Origin: Polynucleobacter meluiroseus
GTDB taxonomy: Bacteria; Pseudomonadota; Gammaproteobacteria; Burkholderiales; Burkholderiaceae
DNA: 11,110 nt
Direction: 5' to 3'
Assembly (NCBI GenBank): GCA_945867755.1
Contig: CAMBJN010000035.1
Coordinates: 1 to 11,110 of the forward strand
The notes beneath the pieces are model-generated. The model did no database searches and was not told the origin of the DNA. It was given only the letters and a program-made list of their open reading frames with translations. The position numbers were made by a program, and so were the translations under genes. Below are positions 1 through 7,285 of the stretch, piece by piece; position 1 is the stretch's first letter, and the number at the start of each line of letters is the position of its first letter.

Positions 1-936
1 ATCAATGCAATGCAATGCGGCCAAAGTTGCCACCACTGTTTTACCGCTGCCAACATCTCCCTGTAAAAGCCTATTCATAGGGTATGACTGGCTCAAATCT
101 TTCAGAATCTCAAGCCATGATTGTTGTTGAGCATTGGTTAACTGAAAAGGCAACTGCTTTAAGAAATTCTTCAGCACTCCACCTTCAATGGCTTCCTGAC
201 TCATGCGCACTGCTTGACGAGCCAAGCGTTTTTCACGGGCTTGTAAAAGGGATAATTGTTGAGCCAACAACTCTTCTATCTGAACCCGCCTCCAAGCTGG
301 ATGATGACGATCCTGAATGGCCGCTAAGTCATCAGACTTGCCTGGCTGGTGCAAGGTGTTTAAAGCGTCCCATAAACTTGGAATATTCAAACCTACAAAA
401 GTGCTGACCATCACCTCTTTAGGTAAAAGATCTTTTAAATTTGACTGCAATTCATCATCTTTAAATGCCTTACTAATAGCCTGACGAATCAAGTGTTGAC
501 CAACACCAGCCACAGTTGAATAAACTGGCGTTAAGGTGCTTGGCAAAGGGGCGTCAGGGCTCACTGCTTTAACGCCCGGGTGAACCATCTCAGGGCCATA
601 AAAACCATCCCTGATTTCACCGCGGACTCGGAGATTAACCCCGACTGCCATTTGCTTTTGTTGACTAGGATAAAAGTTCAACCACCTCAGGAATAATTCA
701 TCTCCGCGCTCATCTCTGATGACCACCAATAATTGTCTTCTGGGACGAAACAAAACCTCCTGCTTGATCACAACCCCTTGCACCTGAAAGGTCAATCCAC
801 CAAAAGTACCAACAGCCTGCCCAATGGTTGATAATTTGGTTTCGTCCTCATAACGAATGGGTAGATGCAAAACACAGTCCAAGCTGGAATGCAATCCTAG
901 CTTTTCTAATGAGGGTGAACTGGCTTTTTTGGTCAT
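1..936 (-). CDS. recG: ATP-dependent DNA helicase RecG, N-terminal part (runs off left edge)
   Basis: RecG is a cytoplasmic superfamily 2 helicase that remodels stalled replication forks and branch-migrates Holliday junctions. The minus frame is open from ATG 936 to the window edge, giving 312 residues of a protein normally near 690. The first ~190 residues fit the wedge/OB-fold domain, beginning with the family-typical LHLPIRYEDET near residue 23. A linker follows, then the helicase domain with a complete Walker A box, GDVGSGKT, at residues 293-300 (Lys299). That is within a few residues of its place in E. coli RecG, which supports the chosen start. The frame stays open further upstream, so a slightly longer N-terminus overlapping queA is possible, but no better-placed ATG was seen. 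Helicase motifs II-VI lie outside the window. The gene is divergent from queA with 32 bp between the starts. Confidence 0.95.
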   Translation of the reverse strand, partial: MTKKASSPSLEKLGLHSSLDCVLHLPIRYEDETKLSTIGQAVGTFGGLTFQVQGVVIKQEVLFRPRRQLLVVIRDERGDELFLRWLNFYPSQQKQMAVGVNLRVRGEIRDGFYGPEMVHPGVKAVSPDAPLPSTLTPVYSTVAGVGQHLIRQAISKAFKDDELQSNLKDLLPKEVMVSTFVGLNIPSLWDALNTLHQPGKSDDLAAIQDRHHPAWRRVQIEELLAQQLSLLQAREKRLARQAVRMSQEAIEGGVLKNFLKQLPFQLTNAQQQSWLEILKDLSQSYPMNRLLQGDVGSGKTVVATLAALHCID

Positions 937-939
937 TGA

Positions 940-945
940 TAAAAT
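940..945 (+). promoter_or_regulatory. Possible -10 element for the queA-tgt-yajC-secDF operon
   Basis: TAAAAT lies 23 bp before the queA ATG and matches the sigma-70 -10 consensus in five of six positions. No good -35 was found: GTGAAC at 915-920 is the nearest, with an over-long 19-bp spacer inside the recG coding region. The recG-queA gap is so short that promoters for both genes must overlap the opposite coding sequence. This is a weak prediction. Confidence 0.25.
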
Positions 946-968
946 CTTTATGTTCCCATGGTACAGCG

Positions 969-2006
969 ATGCGTCTTTCAGACTTTAATTACAACCTGCC
1001 GCCCGAGTTAATTGCCCAACATCCACTACCGAATAGAACGGCTAGCAGATTACTCGTTCTGGAAAATCATGCCGCGAAGCTTGTCATCAAAGATCAAAAA
1101 TTCACTGATTTGATTGATTTATTAAATCCCAATGACTTACTGGTATTCAATGATACAAAAGTTATTCCAGCCCGTTTGTTTGGCAAAAAGGAATCTGGCG
1201 GTGCCGTTGAAGTTTTCCTAGAAAGAATCACTGGTGAAACCACAGCAGTTGCGCAAATCAGAGCATCAAAATCACCAAAACCCGGAAACAAAATCATTTT
1301 GGGTAGCGATGAAGAGCCTTTTGAAATAGAAATCATTGGTCGCCCAGATAATTCAGATAATCGCTTCTATGAAATTAAATTCTCATCACCATGTTTATCT
1401 TTACTAGAAAAACATGGGCAACTGCCACTACCCCCCTATATCACCCATGAAGCCAATGCTAATGATTTAGAACGCTACCAAACGGTGGTGGCTAAAAATC
1501 CTGGGGCTGTGGCTGCTCCAACAGCAGGTCTGCATTTCGATCAAGAAACTTTAGACACAATCATGGCTAAAGGAATCAAATACACCACCCTGACTCTTCA
1601 TGTAGGAGCTGGCACATTCACACCCGTGAGAACAGAAGATTTATCTGAACACAAAATGCACAGCGAATGGTTTTCGATTCCTGCGGAAACTCAAGAGCTC
1701 ATCAAAAAAACCAAGTGCTTGGGTGGTAAAGTGGTTGCCGTAGGTACCACCAGTCTTAGAGCCTTAGAATCCTCAGCTGCATTTAATATCCAAGAGGGAG
1801 AAACCAAATTATTCATCACCCCTGGGTATGAGTTCAAAGTAATTGATCAACTGATCACCAACTTTCACTTGCCCTGCTCAACCTTACTCATGTTGGTCAG
1901 CGCTTTCGCTGGGGTAGAGCCGATCAGAAAAGCTTATGATCATGCTATTCAACAACAATATCGCTTCTTCAGCTACGGCGATGCCATGTTACTCACACGT
2001 CAATGA
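969..2006 (+). CDS. queA: S-adenosylmethionine:tRNA ribosyltransferase-isomerase QueA
   Basis: QueA moves the ribosyl part of S-adenosylmethionine onto 7-aminomethyl-7-deazaguanine at position 34 of tRNA and isomerises it, forming epoxyqueuosine. The product of 345 residues compares with about 356 in E. coli. It starts MRLSDFNYNLPPELIAQHP, the usual QueA N-terminus. Conserved blocks follow in order: NDTKVIPARLFG from residue 61, IRASKSPKPG, HVGAGTFTPV from 211, VGTTSLRALES from 258 and NFHLPCSTLLML from 298. The frame is open upstream to an ATG at 828, but that would add 47 unrelated residues lying over recG, so ATG 969 is chosen on alignment. No clear Shine-Dalgarno sequence precedes it. The stop codon overlaps the tgt start (ATGA). 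It is the first gene of the tRNA-modification/Sec operon. Confidence 0.97.
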   Translation: MRLSDFNYNLPPELIAQHPLPNRTASRLLVLENHAAKLVIKDQKFTDLIDLLNPNDLLVFNDTKVIPARLFGKKESGGAVEVFLERITGETTAVAQIRASKSPKPGNKIILGSDEEPFEIEIIGRPDNSDNRFYEIKFSSPCLSLLEKHGQLPLPPYITHEANANDLERYQTVVAKNPGAVAAPTAGLHFDQETLDTIMAKGIKYTTLTLHVGAGTFTPVRTEDLSEHKMHSEWFSIPAETQELIKKTKCLGGKVVAVGTTSLRALESSAAFNIQEGETKLFITPGYEFKVIDQLITNFHLPCSTLLMLVSAFAGVEPIRKAYDHAIQQQYRFFSYGDAMLLTRQ

Positions 2007-3157
2007 ACTCATTCAACTTCAAACTTCTCAAAAAAGATCCTCGCACTCATGCTCGCCGAGGTGAGCTAACCCTCATACACGGTAAAGTTCAAACTCCTAT
2101 TTTTATGCCGGTAGGAACTTACGGAACCGTCAAAGGGATGACTCCCAGAGACCTTGAGGAAGCGGCTGCGCAAATCGTGCTTGGCAATACTTTTCATTTG
2201 TGGCTCAGACCGGGCCTTGATGTGATTGGCAAGCATGATGGTCTTCATGATTTCATGGGTTGGAGAAAACCGATTCTGACTGACTCTGGTGGCTTTCAAG
2301 TATTTAGCTTAGGTGCTTTAAGAAAAATCACCGAAGAAGGGGTTGCTTTTGCATCGCCGGTTAACGGAGATAAGTTATTCATGTCTCCTGAGATATCAAT
2401 GGATATCCAAGGGGTTCTGAACAGCGACATTGCCATGCAATTTGATGAATGCACACCCTACGAAACAAATGGCATCACCACCGATGAAAAAACCGCGAAG
2501 AACTCTTTAGAGCTCTCGCTCCGATGGGGTGAGCGATCTATCAGCAGATTCAGGGAGCTCAATACTGGTAACGCCCTGTTTGGCATCGTACAAGGTGGCA
2601 TGTTTGAATACCTCAGAGATGTCTCTTTGGATGGGGTGGCAGGTCAAGATTTTGACGGTATTGCCATTGGCGGCCTATCAGTAGGAGAGCCAAAACCAGA
2701 ATTTGAGAGAATTTTGAGTCACATTGGTCCGAAATTACCTGAAAACAAACCGCATTATTTGATGGGAGTTGGAACTCCTGAAGATTTGGTTCTTGGTGTG
2801 AGCCAAGGCATCGATATGTTCGATTGTGTGATGCCGACCAGAAATGCAAGAAATGGCTGGTTATTCACTCGATTTGGTGACTTAAAACTCAGAAATGCGG
2901 CCTTCAAAGACGACACCCGTCCTTTGGATGGCAGCTGTGGATGCTACACCTGCCGTAACTTTTCAAGAGCGTATTTGCACCATTTGCAAAAAACCAATGA
3001 GATCCTTGGAGCGCAACTCAACACGATTCATAACATTCACTATTACATCAATCTGATGAGTGAAATTAGGCAATCTCTAGACGAAGATCTATTCCCTGAG
3101 TTTATTAAGGAATTTCATAAAAACAGAGCTTTAGGTGTCCTTGAGACTACAGGGTAA
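2003..3157 (+). CDS. tgt: tRNA-guanine(34) transglycosylase Tgt
   Basis: Bacterial Tgt swaps guanine 34 in the anticodon of Asp, Asn, His and Tyr tRNAs for preQ1, the step just before QueA. The product has 384 residues (E. coli 375). The active-site Asp94 sits in DSGGFQVFSL and aligns with E. coli Asp89. The nucleophile Asp274 sits in GIDMFDCVMPTRNARNG and aligns with Asp264. The zinc site is complete: Cys312, Cys314, Cys317 and His343, with exactly the E. coli spacing. GGLSVGE and MGVGTPEDL are also present. The ATG overlaps the queA stop by four bases (ATGA) and has no Shine-Dalgarno sequence of its own, so translation is probably coupled to queA. A 29-bp gap separates it from yajC. Confidence 0.98.
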   Translation: MNSFNFKLLKKDPRTHARRGELTLIHGKVQTPIFMPVGTYGTVKGMTPRDLEEAAAQIVLGNTFHLWLRPGLDVIGKHDGLHDFMGWRKPILTDSGGFQVFSLGALRKITEEGVAFASPVNGDKLFMSPEISMDIQGVLNSDIAMQFDECTPYETNGITTDEKTAKNSLELSLRWGERSISRFRELNTGNALFGIVQGGMFEYLRDVSLDGVAGQDFDGIAIGGLSVGEPKPEFERILSHIGPKLPENKPHYLMGVGTPEDLVLGVSQGIDMFDCVMPTRNARNGWLFTRFGDLKLRNAAFKDDTRPLDGSCGCYTCRNFSRAYLHHLQKTNEILGAQLNTIHNIHYYINLMSEIRQSLDEDLFPEFIKEFHKNRALGVLETTG

Positions 3158-3172
3158 AATCAGACTTTCTAC

Positions 3173-3179
3173 TTGGAGG
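3173..3179 (+). promoter_or_regulatory. Strong ribosome-binding site of yajC
   Basis: A near-perfect Shine-Dalgarno sequence, TGGAGGA, ends seven bases before ATG 3187. It contrasts with the weak or missing sites at queA, tgt and secD in the same operon, so yajC is probably the best-translated gene of the transcript. That last point is inference from sequence only. Confidence 0.7.
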
Positions 3180-3186
3180 AAATAAG

Positions 3187-3507
3187 ATGTTAATCAGTAA
3201 CGCATATGCACAGACAGCCGGAGCAGAATCTGGTGGGTTAATGGGTTTTATACCCTTGATATTGATGTTTGTCGTTTTGTATTTTGTGATGATTCGCCCA
3301 CAAATGAAGCGTCAAAAAGAACTTAGAAATATGCTTGAAGCATTGGCGGTTGGTGATGAGGTTGTGACTGTTGGCGGTCTAATGGGCAAAGTAACCACCC
3401 TAAAAGATCCGTACGTCACAGTTGAGTTGCTACCTGGAACAGAAGTGAAAATGCAAAAAAATGCAATCACGGCTGTTTTACCAAAAGGCACTATCAAAGA
3501 AATCTAA
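3187..3507 (+). CDS. yajC: Sec translocase accessory subunit YajC
   Basis: YajC is a small inner-membrane protein that copurifies with SecDF and the SecYEG holotranslocon; its exact role is unsettled. The product has 106 residues (E. coli 110). It has a short periplasmic N-terminus, one membrane segment at about residues 18-38, then the family mark MIRPQMKRQKE and a soluble cytoplasmic part with GDEVVTVGGLMGKV. This gene has the strongest ribosome-binding site of the operon, GGAGG seven bases before the ATG, which fits a product made in excess of SecD and SecF. It lies between tgt and secD, the common proteobacterial order. Confidence 0.97.
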   Translation: MLISNAYAQTAGAESGGLMGFIPLILMFVVLYFVMIRPQMKRQKELRNMLEALAVGDEVVTVGGLMGKVTTLKDPYVTVELLPGTEVKMQKNAITAVLPKGTIKEI

Positions 3508-3519
3508 GAAAGATTTAGC

Positions 3520-5376
3520 ATGAACCGTTACCCGCTGTGGAAATATCTAGTCATCGTTGTAGCGCTTGTTATTGGAGCTCTATACACTCTTCCTAATTTT
3601 TTTGGAGAGGCCCCGGCAGTACAAATCTCAGCGGGTAAAGTTACGGTAAAAATTGATAGTAATATGCAAGAGCGTATTGCTGAAATATTAAAAAGTGCTC
3701 AAGTTGAGCCTAAAGGCATGCAATTTGAACGTATTGGTGCAAACGGTACGATCAAGATTCGCCTAGACACCACTGATACTCAACTAAAGGCCAAGGATGT
3801 CTTACAAAAATCCTTGAATCCAGACAATAACGATCAAAGTTATGTCATTGCTCTTAATCTAATTTCTAATACGCCCGCTTGGTTGACCTCTATAGGTGCA
3901 ATGCCGATGTACCTAGGGCTTGATTTAAGGGGTGGAGTTCACTTCCTTTTGCAAGTCGATATGAGAGGCGCACTACAAAAGAAGTTAGAGAGCTTAAGCA
4001 CGGATACTCGCTCACAGCTTCGAGAAAAAGGTTTGCGTCATTCTGGCATCGAGCGTCAGGGAGATTTGATTATTGTTAGATTCCCCAATCAAGAAGATGC
4101 CACAAGTGCCAGAACTTTACTAAACAACAATTTACAAAGTCTTGACTTCAATGTTGAGAAGGCAGCTGATGGCTTTAAATTGGTCGGTAAGTTCAAAGAT
4201 TCTGCGATCAAAGAAGTTCAAGAAAATGCTGTCAAACAAAATATCACTACACTGCACAATCGCGTGAATGAATTAGGTGTTGCTGAACCTGTTATTCAAC
4301 AACAAGGTCAAGACAGAATCATTGTGCAATTACCTGGTGTTCAAGATACAGCTAGAGCAAAAGACATCATCGGACGAACAGCCACGCTTGAGTCTCGCTT
4401 AGCAGACCCAGTTAAGACATATTTACTTTCCGGTGAACTACCTCCTCCCGGTTCTGATGTTTTCAAGATGGGTGATGGTCGTCAAGTTGTGTTTAAAAAG
4501 TCAGTGATTTTTAGTGGCGATCGCATCACCAGCGCATCAGCAGGTTTTGATTCAAATCAGCGTCCAGCCGTCAACATCAGCCTTGATTCTGCTGGCGGAC
4601 GAGTGATGCAAGAAATCACCCGCGAGAACGTTGGTAAACCCATGGGCATGATTCTTTTTGAAAAAGGCCGTGGTGAAGTATTAACGGTTGCGACTATTCA
4701 AAGTGAATTTGGCGCAAAGTTCCAAATCACTGGTCAACCAAGCACTGACAGCGCTAATGATCTAGCCCTGTTGCTTCGCGCAGGCTCATTGGCTGCCCCA
4801 ATGGAAATCATTGAAGAAAGAACCATTGGTCCTAGCTTGGGCGCTGAGAACATCTCGATGGGATTCAATTCAGTGATTTATGGATTTGTTGCAATTGCAA
4901 TCTTCATGACTGCCTATTACCTGCTATTTGGTGTGTTCTCAGTCATTGCTTTGTCGGTCAACTTATTCTTATTGGTGGCTTTACTTTCAATGCTTCAGGC
5001 CACCTTGACTCTTCCAGGTATTGCCGCAATGGCTTTGGCGCTTGGTATGGCGATTGACTCCAACGTTTTGATCAATGAGCGTATTCGTGAAGAATTGCGC
5101 GCGGGAGCCACGCCACAAGCCGCCATTGCAACGGGCTTTGAAAAAGCTTGGGGCACCATTCTTGACTCGAACATCACTACTTTGATCGCAGGTATTGCTT
5201 TACTGGCATTTGGTTCCGGCCCCGTCAGAGGCTTCGCTGTTGTTCACAGCTTAGGCATCTTAACGTCGATGTTCTCTGCGGTATTTTTTGCCAGAGGCCT
5301 TGCTAATCTTTGGTATGGCCGCAAAAAGAAATTAGACAAGTTATCTATTGGCGAAGTTTGGCGCCCTACTGAATAA
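3520..5376 (+). CDS. secD: Protein translocase subunit SecD
   Basis: SecD with SecF uses the proton gradient to pull exported proteins through SecYEG on the periplasmic side. The product has 618 residues (E. coli 615). A first membrane segment (about 9-28) is followed by the large periplasmic P1 region, including the SecD motif MYLGLDLRGGVHF from residue 130. The C-terminal bundle of five membrane segments starts near residue 447. GMAIDSNVLINERIREEL begins at 509. Its Asp513 aligns with E. coli Asp519, part of the proton path. The gene begins 12 bp after yajC with only a weak purine-rich AAGAAAGA upstream, so it probably depends in part on translation of yajC. secF follows after 14 bp. Confidence 0.98.
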   Translation: MNRYPLWKYLVIVVALVIGALYTLPNFFGEAPAVQISAGKVTVKIDSNMQERIAEILKSAQVEPKGMQFERIGANGTIKIRLDTTDTQLKAKDVLQKSLNPDNNDQSYVIALNLISNTPAWLTSIGAMPMYLGLDLRGGVHFLLQVDMRGALQKKLESLSTDTRSQLREKGLRHSGIERQGDLIIVRFPNQEDATSARTLLNNNLQSLDFNVEKAADGFKLVGKFKDSAIKEVQENAVKQNITTLHNRVNELGVAEPVIQQQGQDRIIVQLPGVQDTARAKDIIGRTATLESRLADPVKTYLLSGELPPPGSDVFKMGDGRQVVFKKSVIFSGDRITSASAGFDSNQRPAVNISLDSAGGRVMQEITRENVGKPMGMILFEKGRGEVLTVATIQSEFGAKFQITGQPSTDSANDLALLLRAGSLAAPMEIIEERTIGPSLGAENISMGFNSVIYGFVAIAIFMTAYYLLFGVFSVIALSVNLFLLVALLSMLQATLTLPGIAAMALALGMAIDSNVLINERIREELRAGATPQAAIATGFEKAWGTILDSNITTLIAGIALLAFGSGPVRGFAVVHSLGILTSMFSAVFFARGLANLWYGRKKKLDKLSIGEVWRPTE

Positions 5377-5390
5377 AAGGAATTATCAAC

Positions 5391-6368
5391 ATGGAATTTT
5401 TTCGTATTCGCCGTGACATTCCCTTTATGCGCCATGCTTTGGTGCTTAATGCGATTTCTGCGATCACTTTTTTAGCTGCTGTCTTCTTCTTGGTCACCAA
5501 GGGCTTGCATCTATCTGTTGAATTCACAGGTGGCACAGTCATGGAAATTAGTTATCAGCAAACTGCTCCTTTAAATACCATCAGAGCAGATTTAACTAAA
5601 CTAGGCTACCAAGATATCCAAGTTCAAAACTTTGGTAGCTCAAAAGATGTTTTGATTCGCTTGCCACTTCAAAGAAATGCTGAAGGTAAAGCTATTTCTT
5701 CTTCACAACAAAGTAATCAAGTGCTCAATACACTCAAAGCATCAAGCGCTGACGTTACTTTAAAACGTGTTGAATTCGTAGGGCCTCAGGTTGGTAAGGA
5801 ATTAGCTACTGATGGTTTGTTGGCTCTTCTATTTGTTATTTTAGGTATCGTGATTTATCTATCCATTCGCTTCGAATGGAAGTTTGCTGTCGCAGGCATT
5901 TTGGCCAACCTGCATGACGTTGTGATCATTTTGGGATTCTTTGCCCTGTTCCAGTGGGAATTCTCTCTATCAGTATTGGCTGCTGTTTTGGCCGTTCTTG
6001 GATACTCAGTGAATGAGTCCGTAGTTATTTTTGACCGTATCAGAGAGAACTTCCGCAAGTACAGAAAAATGGAAGTATCTGCAGTGATTGATAACGCCAT
6101 CACCAGCACCACCAGTAGAACGATCATCACCCATGGCAGTACGCAGATGATGGTTTTAGCAATGTTGCTTTTCGGTGGTCCAACGCTTTATTACTTCTCT
6201 TTAGCATTAACCATCGGCATCTTATTCGGTATTTACTCTTCTGTTTTCGTTGCTGCCGCATTGGCCATGTGGTTTGGCATCAAGCGCGAAGACCTGGTAT
6301 CAGCTGAAGTTAAAGCCGGTGCAACTGCGGCGAAATCAGATGACCCTAACTTTGGCGCTCAAGTTTAA
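5391..6368 (+). CDS. secF: Protein translocase subunit SecF
   Basis: SecF is the membrane partner of SecD. The product has 325 residues (E. coli 323) with six predicted membrane segments. Its periplasmic domain begins with the FTGGT motif (VEFTGGTVMEISY). The RND-type signature GYSVNESVVIFDRIRENF starts at residue 204. Two residues of the proton path can be placed by alignment: Glu209 stands where E. coli has Asp213, and Arg243 (TSRTIIT) matches Arg247. The carboxylate is therefore kept, but as Glu. A clear AAGGA lies nine bases before the ATG. The gene is last in the operon and is followed after about 43 bp by a strong hairpin terminator. Confidence 0.98.
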   Translation: MEFFRIRRDIPFMRHALVLNAISAITFLAAVFFLVTKGLHLSVEFTGGTVMEISYQQTAPLNTIRADLTKLGYQDIQVQNFGSSKDVLIRLPLQRNAEGKAISSSQQSNQVLNTLKASSADVTLKRVEFVGPQVGKELATDGLLALLFVILGIVIYLSIRFEWKFAVAGILANLHDVVIILGFFALFQWEFSLSVLAAVLAVLGYSVNESVVIFDRIRENFRKYRKMEVSAVIDNAITSTTSRTIITHGSTQMMVLAMLLFGGPTLYYFSLALTIGILFGIYSSVFVAAALAMWFGIKREDLVSAEVKAGATAAKSDDPNFGAQV

Positions 6369-6411
6369 ATACTGATATTCATTCATGTATTGATTAATGT
6401 TTCTTTCAAAT

Positions 6412-6438
6412 AAAAAAGCGGGCATAGCCCGCTTTTTT
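6412..6438. terminator. Bidirectional rho-independent terminator between secF and terC
   Basis: Six A residues, GCGGGC, a three-base ATA loop, GCCCGC and six T residues form a perfect 12-bp dyad. Read in either direction it is a GC stem followed by a U tract. It should end both the rightward secF transcript (stop at 6368) and the leftward terC transcript (stop at 6477). Confidence 0.93.
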
Positions 6439-6476
6439 ATTGTCTTCCTCAGTAACCGTTAGCTTGTAATCTTTAT

Positions 6477-7163
6477 TTAGATGGTTACCGCTTTAGCTTT
6501 GCTGGCTTTCTTGGAAAGCTTGAATTGAAGCGCTGTCACTGCAATAGCAAAGATCCATGGGGATAGCTTGAGAATCCATGGGTTCACGTCTGCCAAAGCA
6601 TCAATGAACAGGATTTCTTTCAAAAGCATTTGAATAGCTACAGCAAATAGAACAAAGCCACCTACAAAAACAGCATTAGGCCAACGATCTAATAACTTAG
6701 TAACCATGCTTGAGCCAAAAATAACCACTGGGATACTGATCAGTAAACCCATGATGATGAAAGTCCAATTACCATTCGCTGCTGCGGCAATACCCAAGGC
6801 GTTATCAACACCCATCACGGCATCAGCAATCACGATGGTTGTAATCGCTGCCCTAAAGGTATCGGCTGCTTTAATATCGTGGTTATTATCCTGGAAAGCC
6901 AGTTTCCAACCAATCCAAACGAGCGCGATACCGCCTACCAAACGCAAGCCTGGTATCAACATCAAATATGTGATGATGGCGACTGAAACAAAACGAACAG
7001 CGATTGCACCAAAGGTGCCCCAAAAAATTGCTTTTTTACGCAGATGTGGCGGTAATCTATTGGCTGCCATACCAATCACCAAGGCGTTGTCTCCTGCAAG
7101 TACTAGATCGATGAGAATGATGGCCACAATAGCCCAAATAGCATCAATGGATATGAAATCCAT
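6477..7163 (-). CDS. TerC/YjbE-family membrane protein, probable Mn2+ exporter
   Basis: This is an integral inner-membrane protein of the TerC family, closest to the YjbE-type branch; several members export manganese. The product has 228 residues and about seven hydrophobic segments. The two family half-repeats each carry an acidic motif inside the membrane: LAGDNALVIG with Asp25-Asn26, and ADAVMGVDNALGIAAAA with Asp114, Asp120 and Asn121. These are the expected metal-binding positions. The C-terminus is short, basic and cytoplasmic (KLSKKASKAKAV). AAGGA lies six bases before the ATG. The function call rests mainly on the yybP-ykoY manganese riboswitch in its leader, a combination known for TerC-family genes such as E. 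coli alx. Tellurium resistance, which gave the family its name, is not implied. It shares a terminator with secF. Confidence 0.93.
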   Translation of the reverse strand: MDFISIDAIWAIVAIILIDLVLAGDNALVIGMAANRLPPHLRKKAIFWGTFGAIAVRFVSVAIITYLMLIPGLRLVGGIALVWIGWKLAFQDNNHDIKAADTFRAAITTIVIADAVMGVDNALGIAAAANGNWTFIIMGLLISIPVVIFGSSMVTKLLDRWPNAVFVGGFVLFAVAIQMLLKEILFIDALADVNPWILKLSPWIFAIAVTALQFKLSKKASKAKAVTI

Positions 7164-7169
7164 AGAATT

Positions 7170-7174
7170 TCCTT
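7170..7174 (-). promoter_or_regulatory. Shine-Dalgarno site of terC, candidate riboswitch output
   Basis: AAGGA lies six bases before the terC ATG. It is complementary to UCCUU at 7197-7201 (minus strand RNA) near the 3' side of the manganese aptamer, so ribosome access could depend on aptamer folding. The complementarity is seen directly; the control is inferred. Confidence 0.6.
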
Positions 7175-7184
7175 TTTTATAGTA

Positions 7185-7285
7185 TTTGGTCTTGCCAAGG
7201 ACCCATTCCCCTCATGTACCGGGCAGTTAAATGCCGTATTGACGATACATAAGACTCATGACTATGAGCTGGCTACTCCCCAGTG
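7185..7285 (-). ncRNA. yybP-ykoY manganese riboswitch aptamer upstream of terC
   Basis: The minus strand RNA carries both hallmark sequences of the family. The 5' one is GGGGAGUAGC (7272-7281) and the 3' one is GGCAAGACC (7188-7196). Between them comes a hairpin CUCAU-AGUC-AUGAG (7255-7268). A long helix pairs CUUAUGUAUC (7244-7253) with GGUACAUGAG (7211-7220), ten pairs including two G-U. The conserved loop segment CGUCAAUAC follows the 5' strand of that helix, and a GGCA/UGCC cap closes it. The layout matches the Lactococcus yybP-ykoY structure, in which the GGGGAGUAGC loop and the CGUCAAU-containing loop dock to bind Mn2+. The closing P1 helix looks short here, with only UGG/CCA obvious. 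There is no terminator between aptamer and gene, so control is probably at translation. Confidence 0.93.

Noticed and set aside
3..17. Tandem TGCAA/CAATG-like short repeat at the left edge
   Set aside because: It is inside recG coding sequence just after the Walker A box, in a conserved Ala-Leu-His stretch, and is too short to mean anything as a repeat.
84..407. Plus-strand open frame of 107 codons at the left edge
   Set aside because: It is antisense to well-conserved recG coding sequence, including the stretch just before the Walker A box, and its translation resembles nothing known to me.
828..968. A longer queA reading frame starting at ATG 828
   Set aside because: The extra 47 residues lie over the start of recG on the other strand and have no likeness to QueA. 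The family N-terminus begins exactly at ATG 969.
937..968. A preQ1 riboswitch upstream of queA
   Set aside because: The gap is only 32 bp and shows neither the C-rich hairpin nor the A-rich tail of a preQ1 aptamer.
6706..7182. Plus-strand open frame of 158 codons opposite terC
   Set aside because: It is the antisense shadow of a hydrophobic membrane-protein gene; the minus strand has the TerC motifs, ribosome site, riboswitch and terminator.
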